A stretch of 64,000 nt of DNA, taken from NCBI RefSeq assembly GCF_032930845.1, contig NZ_CP136758.1, positions 783,501 through 847,500 of the forward strand. The letters run 5' to 3'. Within the stretch, counting starts at the first letter, position 1, and each line of letters starts with the position of its first letter. Of the stretch, positions 47,613 to 57,095 are shown in pieces. This DNA is from Parvularcula sp. LCG005. Lineage in GTDB: Bacteria; Pseudomonadota; Alphaproteobacteria; Caulobacterales; Parvularculaceae. The notes beneath the pieces are model-generated. The model had not been told where the DNA came from, made no database searches, and saw only the letters and a program-made list of their open reading frames with translations. The translations under genes were made by a program, and so were the position numbers.

Positions 47613-48371
47613 CTATTTGCCGAGCAGCTTGCTGGCGATCTCGTCAGGAGAGAACGGGAACACGATCGTGTTCGTCTTGTCCGACGCAATTTCCTGCAAT
47701 GAGTTGAGATAGCGCAGCTGCATGGCGCCGGGTGAGGTCGCAAGGACCTCTGCCGCCTGAGCAAGCTTGGTCGAGGCCTGGTATTCACCATCGGCCAGAA
47801 TGACCTTGGCCCGACGTTCGCGTTCGGCCTCGGCCTGACGGGCGATGGCGCGGATCATTGATCCGTCCACGTCGACATGCTTGATCTCCACATTCGCAAC
47901 CTTGATGCCCCAGGCCTCGGTCTGCTCATCAAGGATGTGCTGGATATCCTTGTTCAGCTTGTCCCGCTCCTGCAGCATCTCGTCCAGTTCGTGCTTGCCG
48001 AGGACGGACCGCAAGGTGGTCTGGGCCAACTGGCTTGTCGCGGTCTGATAATTCTCGACCTGCACCACAGCACGGACGGCATCGATGACGCGGTAATAGA
48101 TGACGGCGTTCACCTTCACCGACACGTTGTCGCGAGAGATCACGTCCTGGCTCGGCACATCGTGGACAAGCGTCCGCATATCCACCTTGCGCATCTGCTG
48201 CACGACGGGGATCAGGATGACGATACCCGGACCGATGCCGCGCTTGGAGACGCGGCCAAGGGTGAAGACGACGCCGCGCTCATATTCCTTCAGGATCTTG
48301 AAGATCGAGCTCAGGAACCAGACGAGGAACAGGACGAGCGGGATGGCGACCGGTAACAGTTCAAAGGACAT
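47613..48371 (-). CDS. SPFH domain slipin (stomatin-like) protein
   Basis: A 252-residue membrane protein with a short N-terminal membrane hairpin (about residues 5-25) and an SPFH/band 7 domain (about 28-200), with EYERGVVFTLGRV, VNAVIYYRVIDA and TLRSVLGKHELDEML. Stomatin-like proteins form rings in membrane microdomains. GGAG lies 8 bases before the start. It follows the NfeD protease gene by 32 bases; the NfeD/slipin pair is widely conserved, and NfeD cleaves the C-terminal part of its slipin partner. Confidence 0.94.
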   Translation of the reverse strand: MSFELLPVAIPLVLFLVWFLSSIFKILKEYERGVVFTLGRVSKRGIGPGIVILIPVVQQMRKVDMRTLVHDVPSQDVISRDNVSVKVNAVIYYRVIDAVRAVVQVENYQTATSQLAQTTLRSVLGKHELDEMLQERDKLNKDIQHILDEQTEAWGIKVANVEIKHVDVDGSMIRAIARQAEAERERRAKVILADGEYQASTKLAQAAEVLATSPGAMQLRYLNSLQEIASDKTNTIVFPFSPDEIASKLLGK

Positions 48372-48403
48372 GGTCTATTCTCCAGAAGCGATCGATGTCG
48401 CCG

Positions 48404-49876
48404 TTATGAATTGGCGCTGCGTTGGGGACGGAAGGATTGAAGGAGGCGACTGGCCCCTGATCCGGAAGCGGCAGCGCGCTTGATGATCAGCACGATGCCA
48501 TCGACATCGACCACGCGGATCCGCTCCTCAGGCTGCAGCGGTTCTTTGGACCGGGCACGCCAGCGTTCGCCATCGACAATGACAAACCCTTCGCCCGTGT
48601 CAGCATCCCAATCTTCGACCCGGCCTTCCCGGCGGCGAATCGCTTCCTGACCGATGAGGGGGCCATGCCCGCGCGAGCGGATGACCGCGAGGGCGACGGT
48701 GACCAGAAGGATGCCCATGGCGATGATCGAACCGGCGAGCAGCCCTTCATTCACGCGCAGATCTTCCGGGAACAGCGTGTAAAGCCCGAAGCCAAATAAC
48801 GATATGCCGGCCAGACCGACCAATCCGAATGTCGGCGTGAATATCTCCACTGCGATAAGCACCATGCCGAGGATCATTAGCCCCAGTTTGAGCTGATCGA
48901 ATGGCAGGACCTGGAATGAGTAGAAAGCGAGGAGTAGCGAGACCGCACCAACCGTCCCGGGGAACACCGAACCGGGGTTCCACAGCTCGACAATCAGGCC
49001 CGTTGTCCCCAGCGTGAACAGGATCGCCGCGACATTGGGATTGGCAAAGAAGCCGAACACCTTCTCCAGCATGGTGGGCTCAATGCGGGTCAGCAGCACG
49101 TCGGCGGTCGACAATGTTTTTTCGCCCGACGCGGTTTGCACGGTGCGACCATCCAGCTGCGCCATCAGATCGTCGAGATCCTCGGCGACGATTTCGATCA
49201 CACCCAGTTCCAGCGCTTCGCGGGAAGTGATGCTTGCGGATGGCGGACGGACGGCCTTTTCCGCCCATTCGGCATTGCGGCCGCGCTCAATCGCCAGCCC
49301 GCGAATATAGGCAACCGAATCTTCGATGATCTTGCCGCGCATGGAGGCTTCGTTGGAGACGTCGACCGGCGCTTCGTCACCGTCTTCCTCTGTCATCTCA
49401 CTGTTGGGAGCATCTTCCTCACCGTCTGTCGGCACGGGTGTCGGCTCTTCCTCGCCTGTGCCGCCCATCTGAATTGGGGTGGCCGAGCCGGTATTGGTGT
49501 AGGGCGCCATCGCGGCCACGTGACTGCCATACATGATGTAGAGACCGGCACTCGCCGACCTTGCCCCCTGGGGATAGACATAGGTGACGACGGGGGTGTC
49601 AGACGCAAGGATCGACTTGATGATTGTCTTCATGGAATCGACGAGGCCGCCCGGCGTGTCGATTTCCAGAATGATGACCTCTTCACCGCGGGTTGAAGCG
49701 GCAGCGATTTCGCGGCTGAGATAGTCAGCGGCCGGCGGCGTGACCGGACCGTCGAGGGTCAGGATGGTGCCGCGCTTCTGCGCGTCCTGTGCGATGCCGG
49801 GGAGGGTGGACATGACGGCCATCACCAGTGCGGTGACAATCATACCGCCCCAAAGGGCCAAACGGTTTTTCTGCAT
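48404..49876 (-). CDS. NfeD family membrane serine protease
   Basis: A 490-residue protein with a signal peptide (about 1-30), a ClpP-like protease domain (about 35-235), four to five membrane helices (about 270-400), and a C-terminal OB-fold NfeD domain (about 420-475). The catalytic Ser109 is in ARSASAG and Lys182 in RGKIIEDS, a Ser-Lys dyad as in PH1510. An acidic insert (about 141-172, rich in E and D) lies between them. I chose the ATG at 49876 with GGAGA upstream. It is paired with the slipin gene. Confidence 0.93.
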   Translation of the reverse strand: MQKNRLALWGGMIVTALVMAVMSTLPGIAQDAQKRGTILTLDGPVTPPAADYLSREIAAASTRGEEVIILEIDTPGGLVDSMKTIIKSILASDTPVVTYVYPQGARSASAGLYIMYGSHVAAMAPYTNTGSATPIQMGGTGEEEPTPVPTDGEEDAPNSEMTEEDGDEAPVDVSNEASMRGKIIEDSVAYIRGLAIERGRNAEWAEKAVRPPSASITSREALELGVIEIVAEDLDDLMAQLDGRTVQTASGEKTLSTADVLLTRIEPTMLEKVFGFFANPNVAAILFTLGTTGLIVELWNPGSVFPGTVGAVSLLLAFYSFQVLPFDQLKLGLMILGMVLIAVEIFTPTFGLVGLAGISLFGFGLYTLFPEDLRVNEGLLAGSIIAMGILLVTVALAVIRSRGHGPLIGQEAIRRREGRVEDWDADTGEGFVIVDGERWRARSKEPLQPEERIRVVDVDGIVLIIKRAAASGSGASRLLQSFRPQRSANS

Positions 49877-50014
49877 CACTCATCTCCCTGCCTATGGTTA
49901 ACATAGAGACAGGGTCCTGACACTACAATGGCGCGATGGGTGCGCCATAACGCACCTAAATTTGCCTTCTTTGATCGGCAGCGTGGCGGCGTGGTTGATG
50001 GACGGGAGGAAAAT

Positions 50015-50941
50015 ATGAGCGATTGCACGCGCGTGGACGCCGTCCTCGGCCGGCTCCTGCCACCGGTCGAGACGGCCGCGACACGCTTTCAGCCGCGCTG
50101 GCTCGTCTTCGCCCTGTCAGAATTTATCGTCTTCGGCATCAAACAGGCCTGGGCCTGTCTTTTTGGCGGCCTGATGGTGGCCGGCATCATCGCCTCTGCT
50201 CTGTGGTGGCCGGCGGACAGCCCGATCGCCCGCTATGATGCCTTGTTTGTCTATGCGATCGGCATACAGCTGGTCTTCCTTTTGACTGGACTGGAACGGT
50301 TGGCTGAGGGCCGGGTCATTCTGGTCTTCCATATCGTCGGTACGGTGATGGAAGTCTTCAAGACCGGCGCCGGCTCATGGGTCTACCCCGAACCCAGCCT
50401 GCTGCGGGTCGGTGATGTGCCGCTTTTTTCCGGTTTCATGTATGCGGCAGTCGGGTCCTACATTGCGCGGGTGATTCGCGTGTTTGACCTGCGCTTTCCA
50501 GGCTACCCCAGGCGGCGATGGACGATCCCGCTGGCGGTGCTGATCTACGTCAATTTCTTCACCCACCACTATGTGTGGGATCTGCGCTGGCTGCTGTTCG
50601 GCTACACCATTGTCCTGTTCTGGCGGACGAGGGCGGTCTATCGGGTCTGGCGGTGGCATCACGAGATGCCGATGCTTGTCGGCTTCTCGCTTGTCGCCTT
50701 CTTCATCTGGCTGGCGGAGAACGTAGGCACGATCACCCGGACGTGGGTTTATCCGGATCAGGCAGAGACATGGACCATGGTGTCCCCGTCCAAGTTCGGC
50801 TCGTGGTTTTTGCTCATGATCATCTCGTGGGTTCTCGTAACGCTGGTGCATCGCCCGGTGCGCCGGCTTGATGACCAGCACGCTGGCAACCCGATCCTGC
50901 CGCTGGGGGCCCTGCCGTCGCGGTTCAACGCGGAACGTTAA
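50015..50941 (+). CDS. DUF817 family membrane protein
   Basis: A 308-residue polytopic membrane protein of the DUF817 family with about eight helices. Conserved-looking runs include FKTGAGSWVYPEPSLLRVG, FSGFMYAAVGSYI and AENVGTITRTWVYPDQ. The function is unknown. I chose the ATG at 50015 because GGGAGGAAAAT precedes it. It diverges from the NfeD gene and its end overlaps the convergent panC by 17 bases. Confidence 0.88.
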   Translation: MSDCTRVDAVLGRLLPPVETAATRFQPRWLVFALSEFIVFGIKQAWACLFGGLMVAGIIASALWWPADSPIARYDALFVYAIGIQLVFLLTGLERLAEGRVILVFHIVGTVMEVFKTGAGSWVYPEPSLLRVGDVPLFSGFMYAAVGSYIARVIRVFDLRFPGYPRRRWTIPLAVLIYVNFFTHHYVWDLRWLLFGYTIVLFWRTRAVYRVWRWHHEMPMLVGFSLVAFFIWLAENVGTITRTWVYPDQAETWTMVSPSKFGSWFLLMIISWVLVTLVHRPVRRLDDQHAGNPILPLGALPSRFNAER

Positions 50942-51809
50942 AACCCATATTGTCGATCAGGCGGGTCCGGCCGAGCATGACGGCCGCGAACAGCCGTACA
51001 CTGCCAAGTTCTGTGGCCGACAGGCGAGCAATCGAGACCGCACTCAGGTCCGGTATCCGGCGCAGCTCGAAATAGTCGATCGGGGCCAGGCCACAGGCTT
51101 CCAGATCATCGCGCGCGCCGGAGAGGACGTCGTCCAGAGGCTCGCCCTCCGCCAGTCGGGCGAGGGTCGAACGCATGATCTGGTTCAGGTGCCCGGCGAT
51201 CTGCCGCTCCTCAGGGGACAGGTAGCGATTACGGCTCGACATGGCGAGGCCGTCCGCTTCACGGATGATCGGTGCACCAATAATCTCGATGGGCAGGTTG
51301 AGATCTGTAACAAGGCGGCGGATGACGAGAAGCTGCTGGAAATCTTTCTCACCAAAGACGGCGAGGTCCGGCTTCACCTGGTTGAACAGCTTGGTGACGA
51401 CGGTGGCGATGCCATCGAAGAACCCTGGACGGGACGCGCCATCCAGCGGCACGGGCACATCGCCCACATTGATGCTCGTCTGATAGCCGGCGGGATACAT
51501 GACCTCGACGCTGGGCAGATAAACGACATCACCTTCGGCCCGCGCGATTTTTGCGACATCCTCGTCTTCAGTCCGCGGATAGGTGCCGAAGTCTTCATTG
51601 GGTCCGAATTGTCTTGGATTGACGAAAACGCTGACCACGACGCGATCTGCGCGCGCTTGCGCCTCTTGGATCAGGGACAGATGCCCGTCGTGAAGGGCCC
51701 CCATGGTCGGGACGAAGGCGATTTTACAGCCTGACTCTCGCCAAGGCGCGAGAACAGTGGCAAGGCTTCCCGGATCGCGTGCAATGGCGATGGCGGCAGT
51801 TGATGTCAT
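50925..51809 (-). CDS. panC: pantothenate synthetase
   Basis: A 294-residue enzyme that joins pantoate and beta-alanine with ATP to make pantothenate for CoA. The nucleotidyl-transferase HIGH-like motif is PTMGALHDGH (residues 34-43), and FGEKDFQQL, RLVTDLNLP and SSRNRYLSPEER are diagnostic. Length is normal. It is cytoplasmic. It diverges from the SPOR-like lipoprotein gene, which precedes mipZ. Confidence 0.97.
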   Translation of the reverse strand: MTSTAAIAIARDPGSLATVLAPWRESGCKIAFVPTMGALHDGHLSLIQEAQARADRVVVSVFVNPRQFGPNEDFGTYPRTEDEDVAKIARAEGDVVYLPSVEVMYPAGYQTSINVGDVPVPLDGASRPGFFDGIATVVTKLFNQVKPDLAVFGEKDFQQLLVIRRLVTDLNLPIEIIGAPIIREADGLAMSSRNRYLSPEERQIAGHLNQIMRSTLARLAEGEPLDDVLSGARDDLEACGLAPIDYFELRRIPDLSAVSIARLSATELGSVRLFAAVMLGRTRLIDNMGFNVPR

Positions 51810-51873
51810 GCGGCACCTTGCTGGTTGTGCTTGTAAACACTTCGTAAACGAAAAAGGTTAACGGTCCGAGGCT

Positions 51874-52845
51874 ATGAAAGAGTCGCTCGTGAACTGCAAT
51901 GCTTTGATGGCCCTGACCGGCTTGGTGGGGCTGGCCGCCTGCGCCACGGCCGAGGCCCCGGTGGTCCAGCCGCCGGAGCGCGCCGTCAGTCAGCCCAAAC
52001 TTCTGCCGGCCGCACTGATGCGGCCAGCCTATGACGCGCCTGAGATTGGCGACAATGCGACGTTCCGGCCACGACCTGTGGCAACGCCCCAGCCGGTTGA
52101 ACAGCAGGCTGTCGCGCCGTCAGCGGTTGATCGCTTGCCGGTCGTGGCGCGAGAGCAGCAATCATCGGCCTATAACGCGCCGGAAATGTCTGCCGAGACT
52201 CATCTTGCGCCCAAAGAACCGCAAGAGCTGGCGTTCACGGACGAAGACATGGCGATGTTTGATGTCGATGAGGAGCCGGCCAGCGTTCCTGCCGCGCCAC
52301 CCGTTCGCGCAGCCAGCTGGGACAGCGCCGCCGATCTTGATGCTTTCGATCCAATTCCCGTGACAGATAGCCGCTCGCCACGCGCAAAACCCGTGGCGGA
52401 GACGCCACAACCGTCGCGTGATCTCCGCGGGGCCAAGGCCAACCCGCCAACTGGGGCGTCATCGCCCCAGCCTCAACCGCAACGCCTGGCATCGGCCGGC
52501 AGCAATTTCGCAGGTCAGCTCAATTCGGTGATGCCGATGGTTGAAGAAATTGCACCGCCGCCGCCCCGCTCGGCAACAGGGGGCTACGGCGTGCACCTGG
52601 CCTCCTATCGCGACGTGGAAAATGTCGTGACGGGATGGCACATCCTGCAGGACCGTCATTCCGATGTCCTCTCTGTGTATAAAGCGAAGGGTGACGCCGT
52701 CACCATTCCGGGGCAGGGGGACTTTATCCGGCTCCTCGTGGGACCGTTCGAGACCACCGATGATGCGCTACAGCTTTGCGATCGGCTCGAATCCCGCGAT
52801 GAATACTGCAAGGTGATGCCCTTCAAGGGCACACCGGTTCTTTAG
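51874..52845 (+). CDS. lipoprotein with C-terminal SPOR-like domain
   Basis: A 323-residue putative lipoprotein. The lipobox LAAC has Cys at residue 23. A long Pro/Ala-rich linker (about 30-235) leads to a SPOR-like domain (about 237-315) beginning GYGVHLASYRDVENVVTGW and ending RDEYCKVMPF. SPOR domains bind denuded glycan at division sites. It starts 31 bases before mipZ on the same strand, so a role in division or envelope is plausible. Confidence 0.8.
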   Translation: MKESLVNCNALMALTGLVGLAACATAEAPVVQPPERAVSQPKLLPAALMRPAYDAPEIGDNATFRPRPVATPQPVEQQAVAPSAVDRLPVVAREQQSSAYNAPEMSAETHLAPKEPQELAFTDEDMAMFDVDEEPASVPAAPPVRAASWDSAADLDAFDPIPVTDSRSPRAKPVAETPQPSRDLRGAKANPPTGASSPQPQPQRLASAGSNFAGQLNSVMPMVEEIAPPPPRSATGGYGVHLASYRDVENVVTGWHILQDRHSDVLSVYKAKGDAVTIPGQGDFIRLLVGPFETTDDALQLCDRLESRDEYCKVMPFKGTPVL

Positions 52846-52876
52846 AAGACGCCCGTTCTTACAGAGGCTAACGGCT

Positions 52877-53728
52877 ATGTCGCCATCACAACGCGGAACT
52901 CACGTCATCGTCGTGGGAAATGAAAAAGGGGGCTCTGGCAAGACGACAGTCGCCATGCACCTGACCGTCGCGCTGCTCAAGTCGGGCTTCCGTGTGGGCG
53001 CGGTCGATCTCGATCTGCGCCAGAAGAGCTTCTGGCGCTATCTGGAAAACCGCGCGAAGTGGGGCGTGGCGCAGGAGCTGTCGCTCGAAGAACTGCCGAT
53101 GCCGAAGTTTCTGCCGATCCACGGCTCACAGCACGACAGCCGGCATACAGCCAGGCAGCTCGAGGCCGAAGAATTCAGCCGCACGCTGATGGATTTTGCC
53201 GATTGTGATTTCCTCGTGATCGACACCCCCGGTGCCGACACGCATCTGTCCCGTCTGGCGCACACTCATGCCGACACGATCGTGACGCCGCTGAATGACA
53301 GCTTCGTCGACTTTGACATGCTGGCCCGCATCGATCCTGAAAATGGCGAGATCCTTGGCCCAAGCCTTTATTCCGAGCTCGTCTGGAATGCCCGGCAACA
53401 GCGCGCGGCCGCCGGCGTGATGGGCGGCATCGACTGGCTGGTCATGCGTAACCGCGTGCAATCCACCCGATCCCTGAACAAGGTGGCGCTGGCCGACCGG
53501 ATCGAGGATCTGTCGAAGCGGGTGCAGTTCCGTCAGGCCCGGGGCTTTGGTGAGCGGGTTATCTATCGGGAACTCTTCACCAACGGCATGACGCTGTTTG
53601 ACCTTGGTGGTCGCGGCTCCCCCCGAAAGTTTGGCTCCATGAGCCATCTGGCCGCGCGGTCCGAGGTGCGCGGCTTTATTGCGGCGCTGCGCCTGCCGCA
53701 ACTGGCGGAACGGCGAGAAGCCGCATAA
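52877..53728 (+). CDS. mipZ: division plane positioning ATPase MipZ
   Basis: A 283-residue ParA-type ATPase. The deviant Walker A is EKGGSGKTT (residues 16-24), the switch I region DLDLRQKSFWRYLENR is MipZ-specific, and VIDTPGAD is the Walker B region. In Caulobacter MipZ forms a bipolar gradient with ParB and inhibits FtsZ near the poles. It stands next to the SPOR-like lipoprotein and panC, and a membrane J-domain protein gene follows after 11 bases. The presence of MipZ rather than MinCDE supports an alphaproteobacterial host. Confidence 0.95.
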   Translation: MSPSQRGTHVIVVGNEKGGSGKTTVAMHLTVALLKSGFRVGAVDLDLRQKSFWRYLENRAKWGVAQELSLEELPMPKFLPIHGSQHDSRHTARQLEAEEFSRTLMDFADCDFLVIDTPGADTHLSRLAHTHADTIVTPLNDSFVDFDMLARIDPENGEILGPSLYSELVWNARQQRAAAGVMGGIDWLVMRNRVQSTRSLNKVALADRIEDLSKRVQFRQARGFGERVIYRELFTNGMTLFDLGGRGSPRKFGSMSHLAARSEVRGFIAALRLPQLAERREAA

Positions 53729-53739
53729 GCTCCTGCCGT

Positions 53740-54198
53740 ATGGCATGGCTATTCCTCATTGCCGCTGCGGCGGGCTTCCTGTTCACGCTGCCCGGCGGCA
53801 CGCGATCCCGCGCCGACCGGCAGATGGCGCAGGGGATGGGTTTTGCTGCCCTGGCCGCGGCCCTTATGGCGTGGAAGCTGTTTCCAGTCGGGGTTGGCGT
53901 GGCCATTATCGGTGCGACGCTGTTCGGCATCGGGTGGTTCAAGAGCAAGATGCTCGATGACGGCTTTCAGGACATTGACGACGAACCGGTGCATCGCTCG
54001 ACCCCACCATCGCGTCCTGCGCAAGGTCAGATGAGCCGCGAAGAAGCGCTGGCCGTGCTGGGCCTGCCTGCAACAGCCGATGCCGCGCTCGTGCGAGAGG
54101 CCCATCGGCGGGTCATTGCAAAGGCGCATCCGGACAGTGGCGGCTCTGATTACCTGGCATCGAAAGTGAATGAAGCGCGGGATGTGCTGCTCAAATAG
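53740..54198 (+). CDS. membrane-anchored J-domain protein (Pam18-like)
   Basis: A 152-residue protein with two N-terminal membrane helices (about 2-18 and 33-67) and a C-terminal truncated J domain (about 98-150) with the HPD motif at residues 130-132 (AHPDSGGS). It should recruit and stimulate an Hsp70 (DnaK) at the membrane. Its layout resembles mitochondrial Pam18/Tim14. It follows mipZ by 11 bases and is likely co-transcribed. The 168 bases downstream are AT-rich and hold the probable promoter of the hybrid kinase. Confidence 0.86.
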   Translation: MAWLFLIAAAAGFLFTLPGGTRSRADRQMAQGMGFAALAAALMAWKLFPVGVGVAIIGATLFGIGWFKSKMLDDGFQDIDDEPVHRSTPPSRPAQGQMSREEALAVLGLPATADAALVREAHRRVIAKAHPDSGGSDYLASKVNEARDVLLK

Positions 54199-54366
54199 TT
54201 TCAGCTTTGTACGTATTTATCTGATCAATAGACGTCCTGCCGCGTTGTATCCTGAAAAAGATTCGAATTTTGCCTCTTTAAACGCTTATTCGACGATCAT
54301 TTTACGGAGCAGATTTCCCTAATTTTTACGCTATCGCACCTAGGCTCAACCGGACGGGGACGAGCC

Positions 54367-56925
54367 ATGGGAGCCGAGATGATGCCGACGGGGAACAGCG
54401 CGACGCGAGCGCCATCGACCAAATCTCTACTCATCCAGACACTCGCAGCAGCGGCCATTACGGTGGTCGCCGTGTTTGCCAGCTTCATCTACCTGATCGA
54501 TCAGCAGCAGCGCAAAATGGCTGATGAGCGGATCGACCGCAGTATCGCCGACTCGACCCGCATGGCGGCTGACGATTTTTCCAGCTGGCTGAACTATCAC
54601 GTCGAGACAACCCGGGCGATGGCCGAATTCGCTTCCGAGGCGCGGGACAAGACGGCCCTTAGCACCGCGCTGGACAATGAGGTTTTCGAAGAGCTCTTTC
54701 TCTATCGCTATATCGCTGCGGCCGACCAGACGTTCACGATTTTTCCCTTTGTGGACCTGCCGCCGGAATATGACCACCGGAAGCGCGACTGGTTCATCGA
54801 GGCGCTAGAGCGGCGCCAGCCGACGGTGTTTGCTCCCTATATCACGCCGACGAACGAGCAGGTGATGACCGTCAGTGTGCCTGTCTTCAGGGACGGTGCC
54901 ATGCTTCTTGTGGCGGGTACGGATTTCAGCCTGGCCGATGTGCAGCGTGAACTGGCATCAAACGACGTTGACGGCCTTGGTTATATGTATCTTGTCGACG
55001 AGCAGGGGATGATTCTCGTCCACCCGGATACCACGCGCCTTGGCAAATCCTATCAGGATTTCTTTCGTACAAAGATCAATCTCAGCCACGAACGCCAGCT
55101 GACCCAAAGTGACAATGGCGAGCGGATTGCAAGCTTCCGCAAGATCGAAGGCATTCCGGGTCGCAACTGGTATGTGGGTGTGTCGGTTGACCGTGCGGCT
55201 GCCTATGCCACCGTCCACCAGTTCCGGATCTATTCGCTATTCGCCACAATCCTGGCCGCCATCGTGATGATCGGCGTTCTATGGATGGTGGTCGACGGGC
55301 TTCTGGCACGTCCGCTGGGTCAGGCCCGCAAGCAGTCCGATGCCGCCAACCTTGCAAAGTCGCAGTTCCTTGCGAATATGAGCCACGAGATCCGTACGCC
55401 AATGAATGGTGTGCTCGGGATGGCAGAGATCTTGTCCCGGACAGAGCTCGACGACCGTCAGGTCGAATACGTGTCTACCATCGAAAAGTCGGGCACAGCC
55501 TTGCTCGCCATCATCAATGACATTCTGGATTTCTCAAAATTTGAAGCGGGCAAGCTCGAGTTTGAACGCTCACCATTTGACGTTCGCGCCATGGTGGAAG
55601 ATGTCGGCACCTTGCTGGGGCCGACCGCGCGGGACAAGCGGCTGGAGCTGATCGTCCGTTATCACCCCGATGTGCCGAACCACGTGATCGGTGATATGGG
55701 CCGCGTACGCCAGATCATCATGAACCTTGCCGGCAACGCCATCAAATTTACCGAAGAGGGCTATGTGCTTGTTGAGGTGACCGGCGATGTGGTCGACGAC
55801 AAGCTGATGCTGCAGATTGCCGTTACCGATACGGGCATCGGGATCGCGCCTGAAAAGCTCAAACACGTCTTTGATGAATTTACGCAAGCAGAGGCCTCAA
55901 CGACGCGCCGCTATGGCGGTACGGGGCTGGGCCTCACCATCTCTCGCCAATTGGCGCGCGGCATGGGTGGCGACATCACCGTCATTTCCGAAGCTGGTAA
56001 AGGGTCCACCTTCACCATTCACATGCCGCTGCCGCTCACCAATGCGCCGCAGCACATGCAACCCGAACTCGAGACGCTCGGTAATGTCCGCGTGCTGGCC
56101 GTAGACGACTTGCGCATCAACCGGATGATCCATGAGGAATGGCTGCGGGCTTGGGGCGCCTGTTTTGAGATTGCGGATTCTGGCCGCGATGCCTTGGCGC
56201 GCATGCGGCGCGCGGCAGAGGAGGGGCGTCCGTTTGACGTCATCCTGCTCGACTATCATATGCCGGATCTCGACGGGCTGAGTGTGGCGCAGGAGACCAA
56301 AGCCGATCCGGCTCTGAAGAAATCACGCATCATCGTCCTGTCGTCGAGTGACGGCGCCGATGTGGCCAACGCTTTCCGTGATGTGGGCGTCGAGCTATTC
56401 ATGACGAAGCCGGCCCGAGCCAACCTTTTGCGTCGGGCGATCTCCGATGCGGCAACACGTGATGAGCGCCCGGTCGTGGAGTCGAAACCCGACACGAAGA
56501 CGCCGAAAATGCTCTCCACGTTCAAGGCAGATATCCGCATCCTGATTGCGGAAGACAACAAGGTGAACCAGCTTGTTGTCGGCACCATGCTGAAAGATAC
56601 GGGTGCGGAGCTTGTCTTTGCCGATAATGGACAGATTGCCCTCGACCTCTATCGTAAGGAAACGTTCGACATCGTTCTTATGGATGTGAGCATGCCGGTG
56701 CTCGATGGTGTGTCAGCGGCTCGCCTGATCCGGGCCTATGAAAAGCAGGAAGGCCTGTCGGCGACGCCGATCATCGCTCTGACGGCGCATGCAATGGCAG
56801 GGGACCGCGAGAAGTTCATCAGTTGCGGCATGTCTGACTACCTGTCCAAACCGGTGAAGAAGGACGCAATCACGTCATGCCTTGCGCGTCATCTTGGACA
56901 GGTTGAACTGGCCAAATCGGCCTGA
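54367..56925 (+). CDS. hybrid sensor histidine kinase with Cache domain and two receivers
   Basis: An 852-residue signalling protein. Helix 1 (about 21-46), an extracytoplasmic double Cache-type sensor (about 55-280), helix 2 (about 286-310), HisKA with His340 in ANMSHEIRTPMNG, HATPase with NAIKFTEEG and DTGIGIAP, then two receiver domains. Receiver 1 has Asp629 in ILLDYHMPD; receiver 2 has Asp773 in VLMDVSMPV and Lys in YLSKPV. There is no HAMP and no Hpt domain. A separate Hpt protein, such as that at 15071-15430, could complete a relay. No cognate regulator is adjacent. Confidence 0.93.
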   Translation: MGAEMMPTGNSATRAPSTKSLLIQTLAAAAITVVAVFASFIYLIDQQQRKMADERIDRSIADSTRMAADDFSSWLNYHVETTRAMAEFASEARDKTALSTALDNEVFEELFLYRYIAAADQTFTIFPFVDLPPEYDHRKRDWFIEALERRQPTVFAPYITPTNEQVMTVSVPVFRDGAMLLVAGTDFSLADVQRELASNDVDGLGYMYLVDEQGMILVHPDTTRLGKSYQDFFRTKINLSHERQLTQSDNGERIASFRKIEGIPGRNWYVGVSVDRAAAYATVHQFRIYSLFATILAAIVMIGVLWMVVDGLLARPLGQARKQSDAANLAKSQFLANMSHEIRTPMNGVLGMAEILSRTELDDRQVEYVSTIEKSGTALLAIINDILDFSKFEAGKLEFERSPFDVRAMVEDVGTLLGPTARDKRLELIVRYHPDVPNHVIGDMGRVRQIIMNLAGNAIKFTEEGYVLVEVTGDVVDDKLMLQIAVTDTGIGIAPEKLKHVFDEFTQAEASTTRRYGGTGLGLTISRQLARGMGGDITVISEAGKGSTFTIHMPLPLTNAPQHMQPELETLGNVRVLAVDDLRINRMIHEEWLRAWGACFEIADSGRDALARMRRAAEEGRPFDVILLDYHMPDLDGLSVAQETKADPALKKSRIIVLSSSDGADVANAFRDVGVELFMTKPARANLLRRAISDAATRDERPVVESKPDTKTPKMLSTFKADIRILIAEDNKVNQLVVGTMLKDTGAELVFADNGQIALDLYRKETFDIVLMDVSMPVLDGVSAARLIRAYEKQEGLSATPIIALTAHAMAGDREKFISCGMSDYLSKPVKKDAITSCLARHLGQVELAKSA

Positions 56926-57019
56926 TCCGCCGGTCGCGCGGCAGGGTCAACACGAGCATATTTTCCAACGGGTTTTCGTTGCGCTCTGAATCGTCATCGC
57001 GTATGGGTCGCGCTGGCCT

Positions 57020-57095
57020 AGGGGTGTAGCTCAGTTGGTAGAGCATCGGTCTCCAAAACCGAGGGCCGGGGGTTCGAGTCCCTCCGCCCCTGCCA
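57020..57095 (+). tRNA. tRNA-Trp (CCA anticodon)
   Basis: A complete 76-base cloverleaf. The acceptor AGGGGTG pairs with CGCCCCT, the D arm is GCTC...GAGC, the anticodon stem TCGGT/ACCGA carries loop CTCCAAA with anticodon CCA at 57053-57055, and the T arm has GTTCGAGT. The genome encodes the CCA end at 57093-57095. It begins 94 bases after the hybrid kinase stop. Its 3' end is reused as the head of the tandem repeats that follow. Confidence 0.97.
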
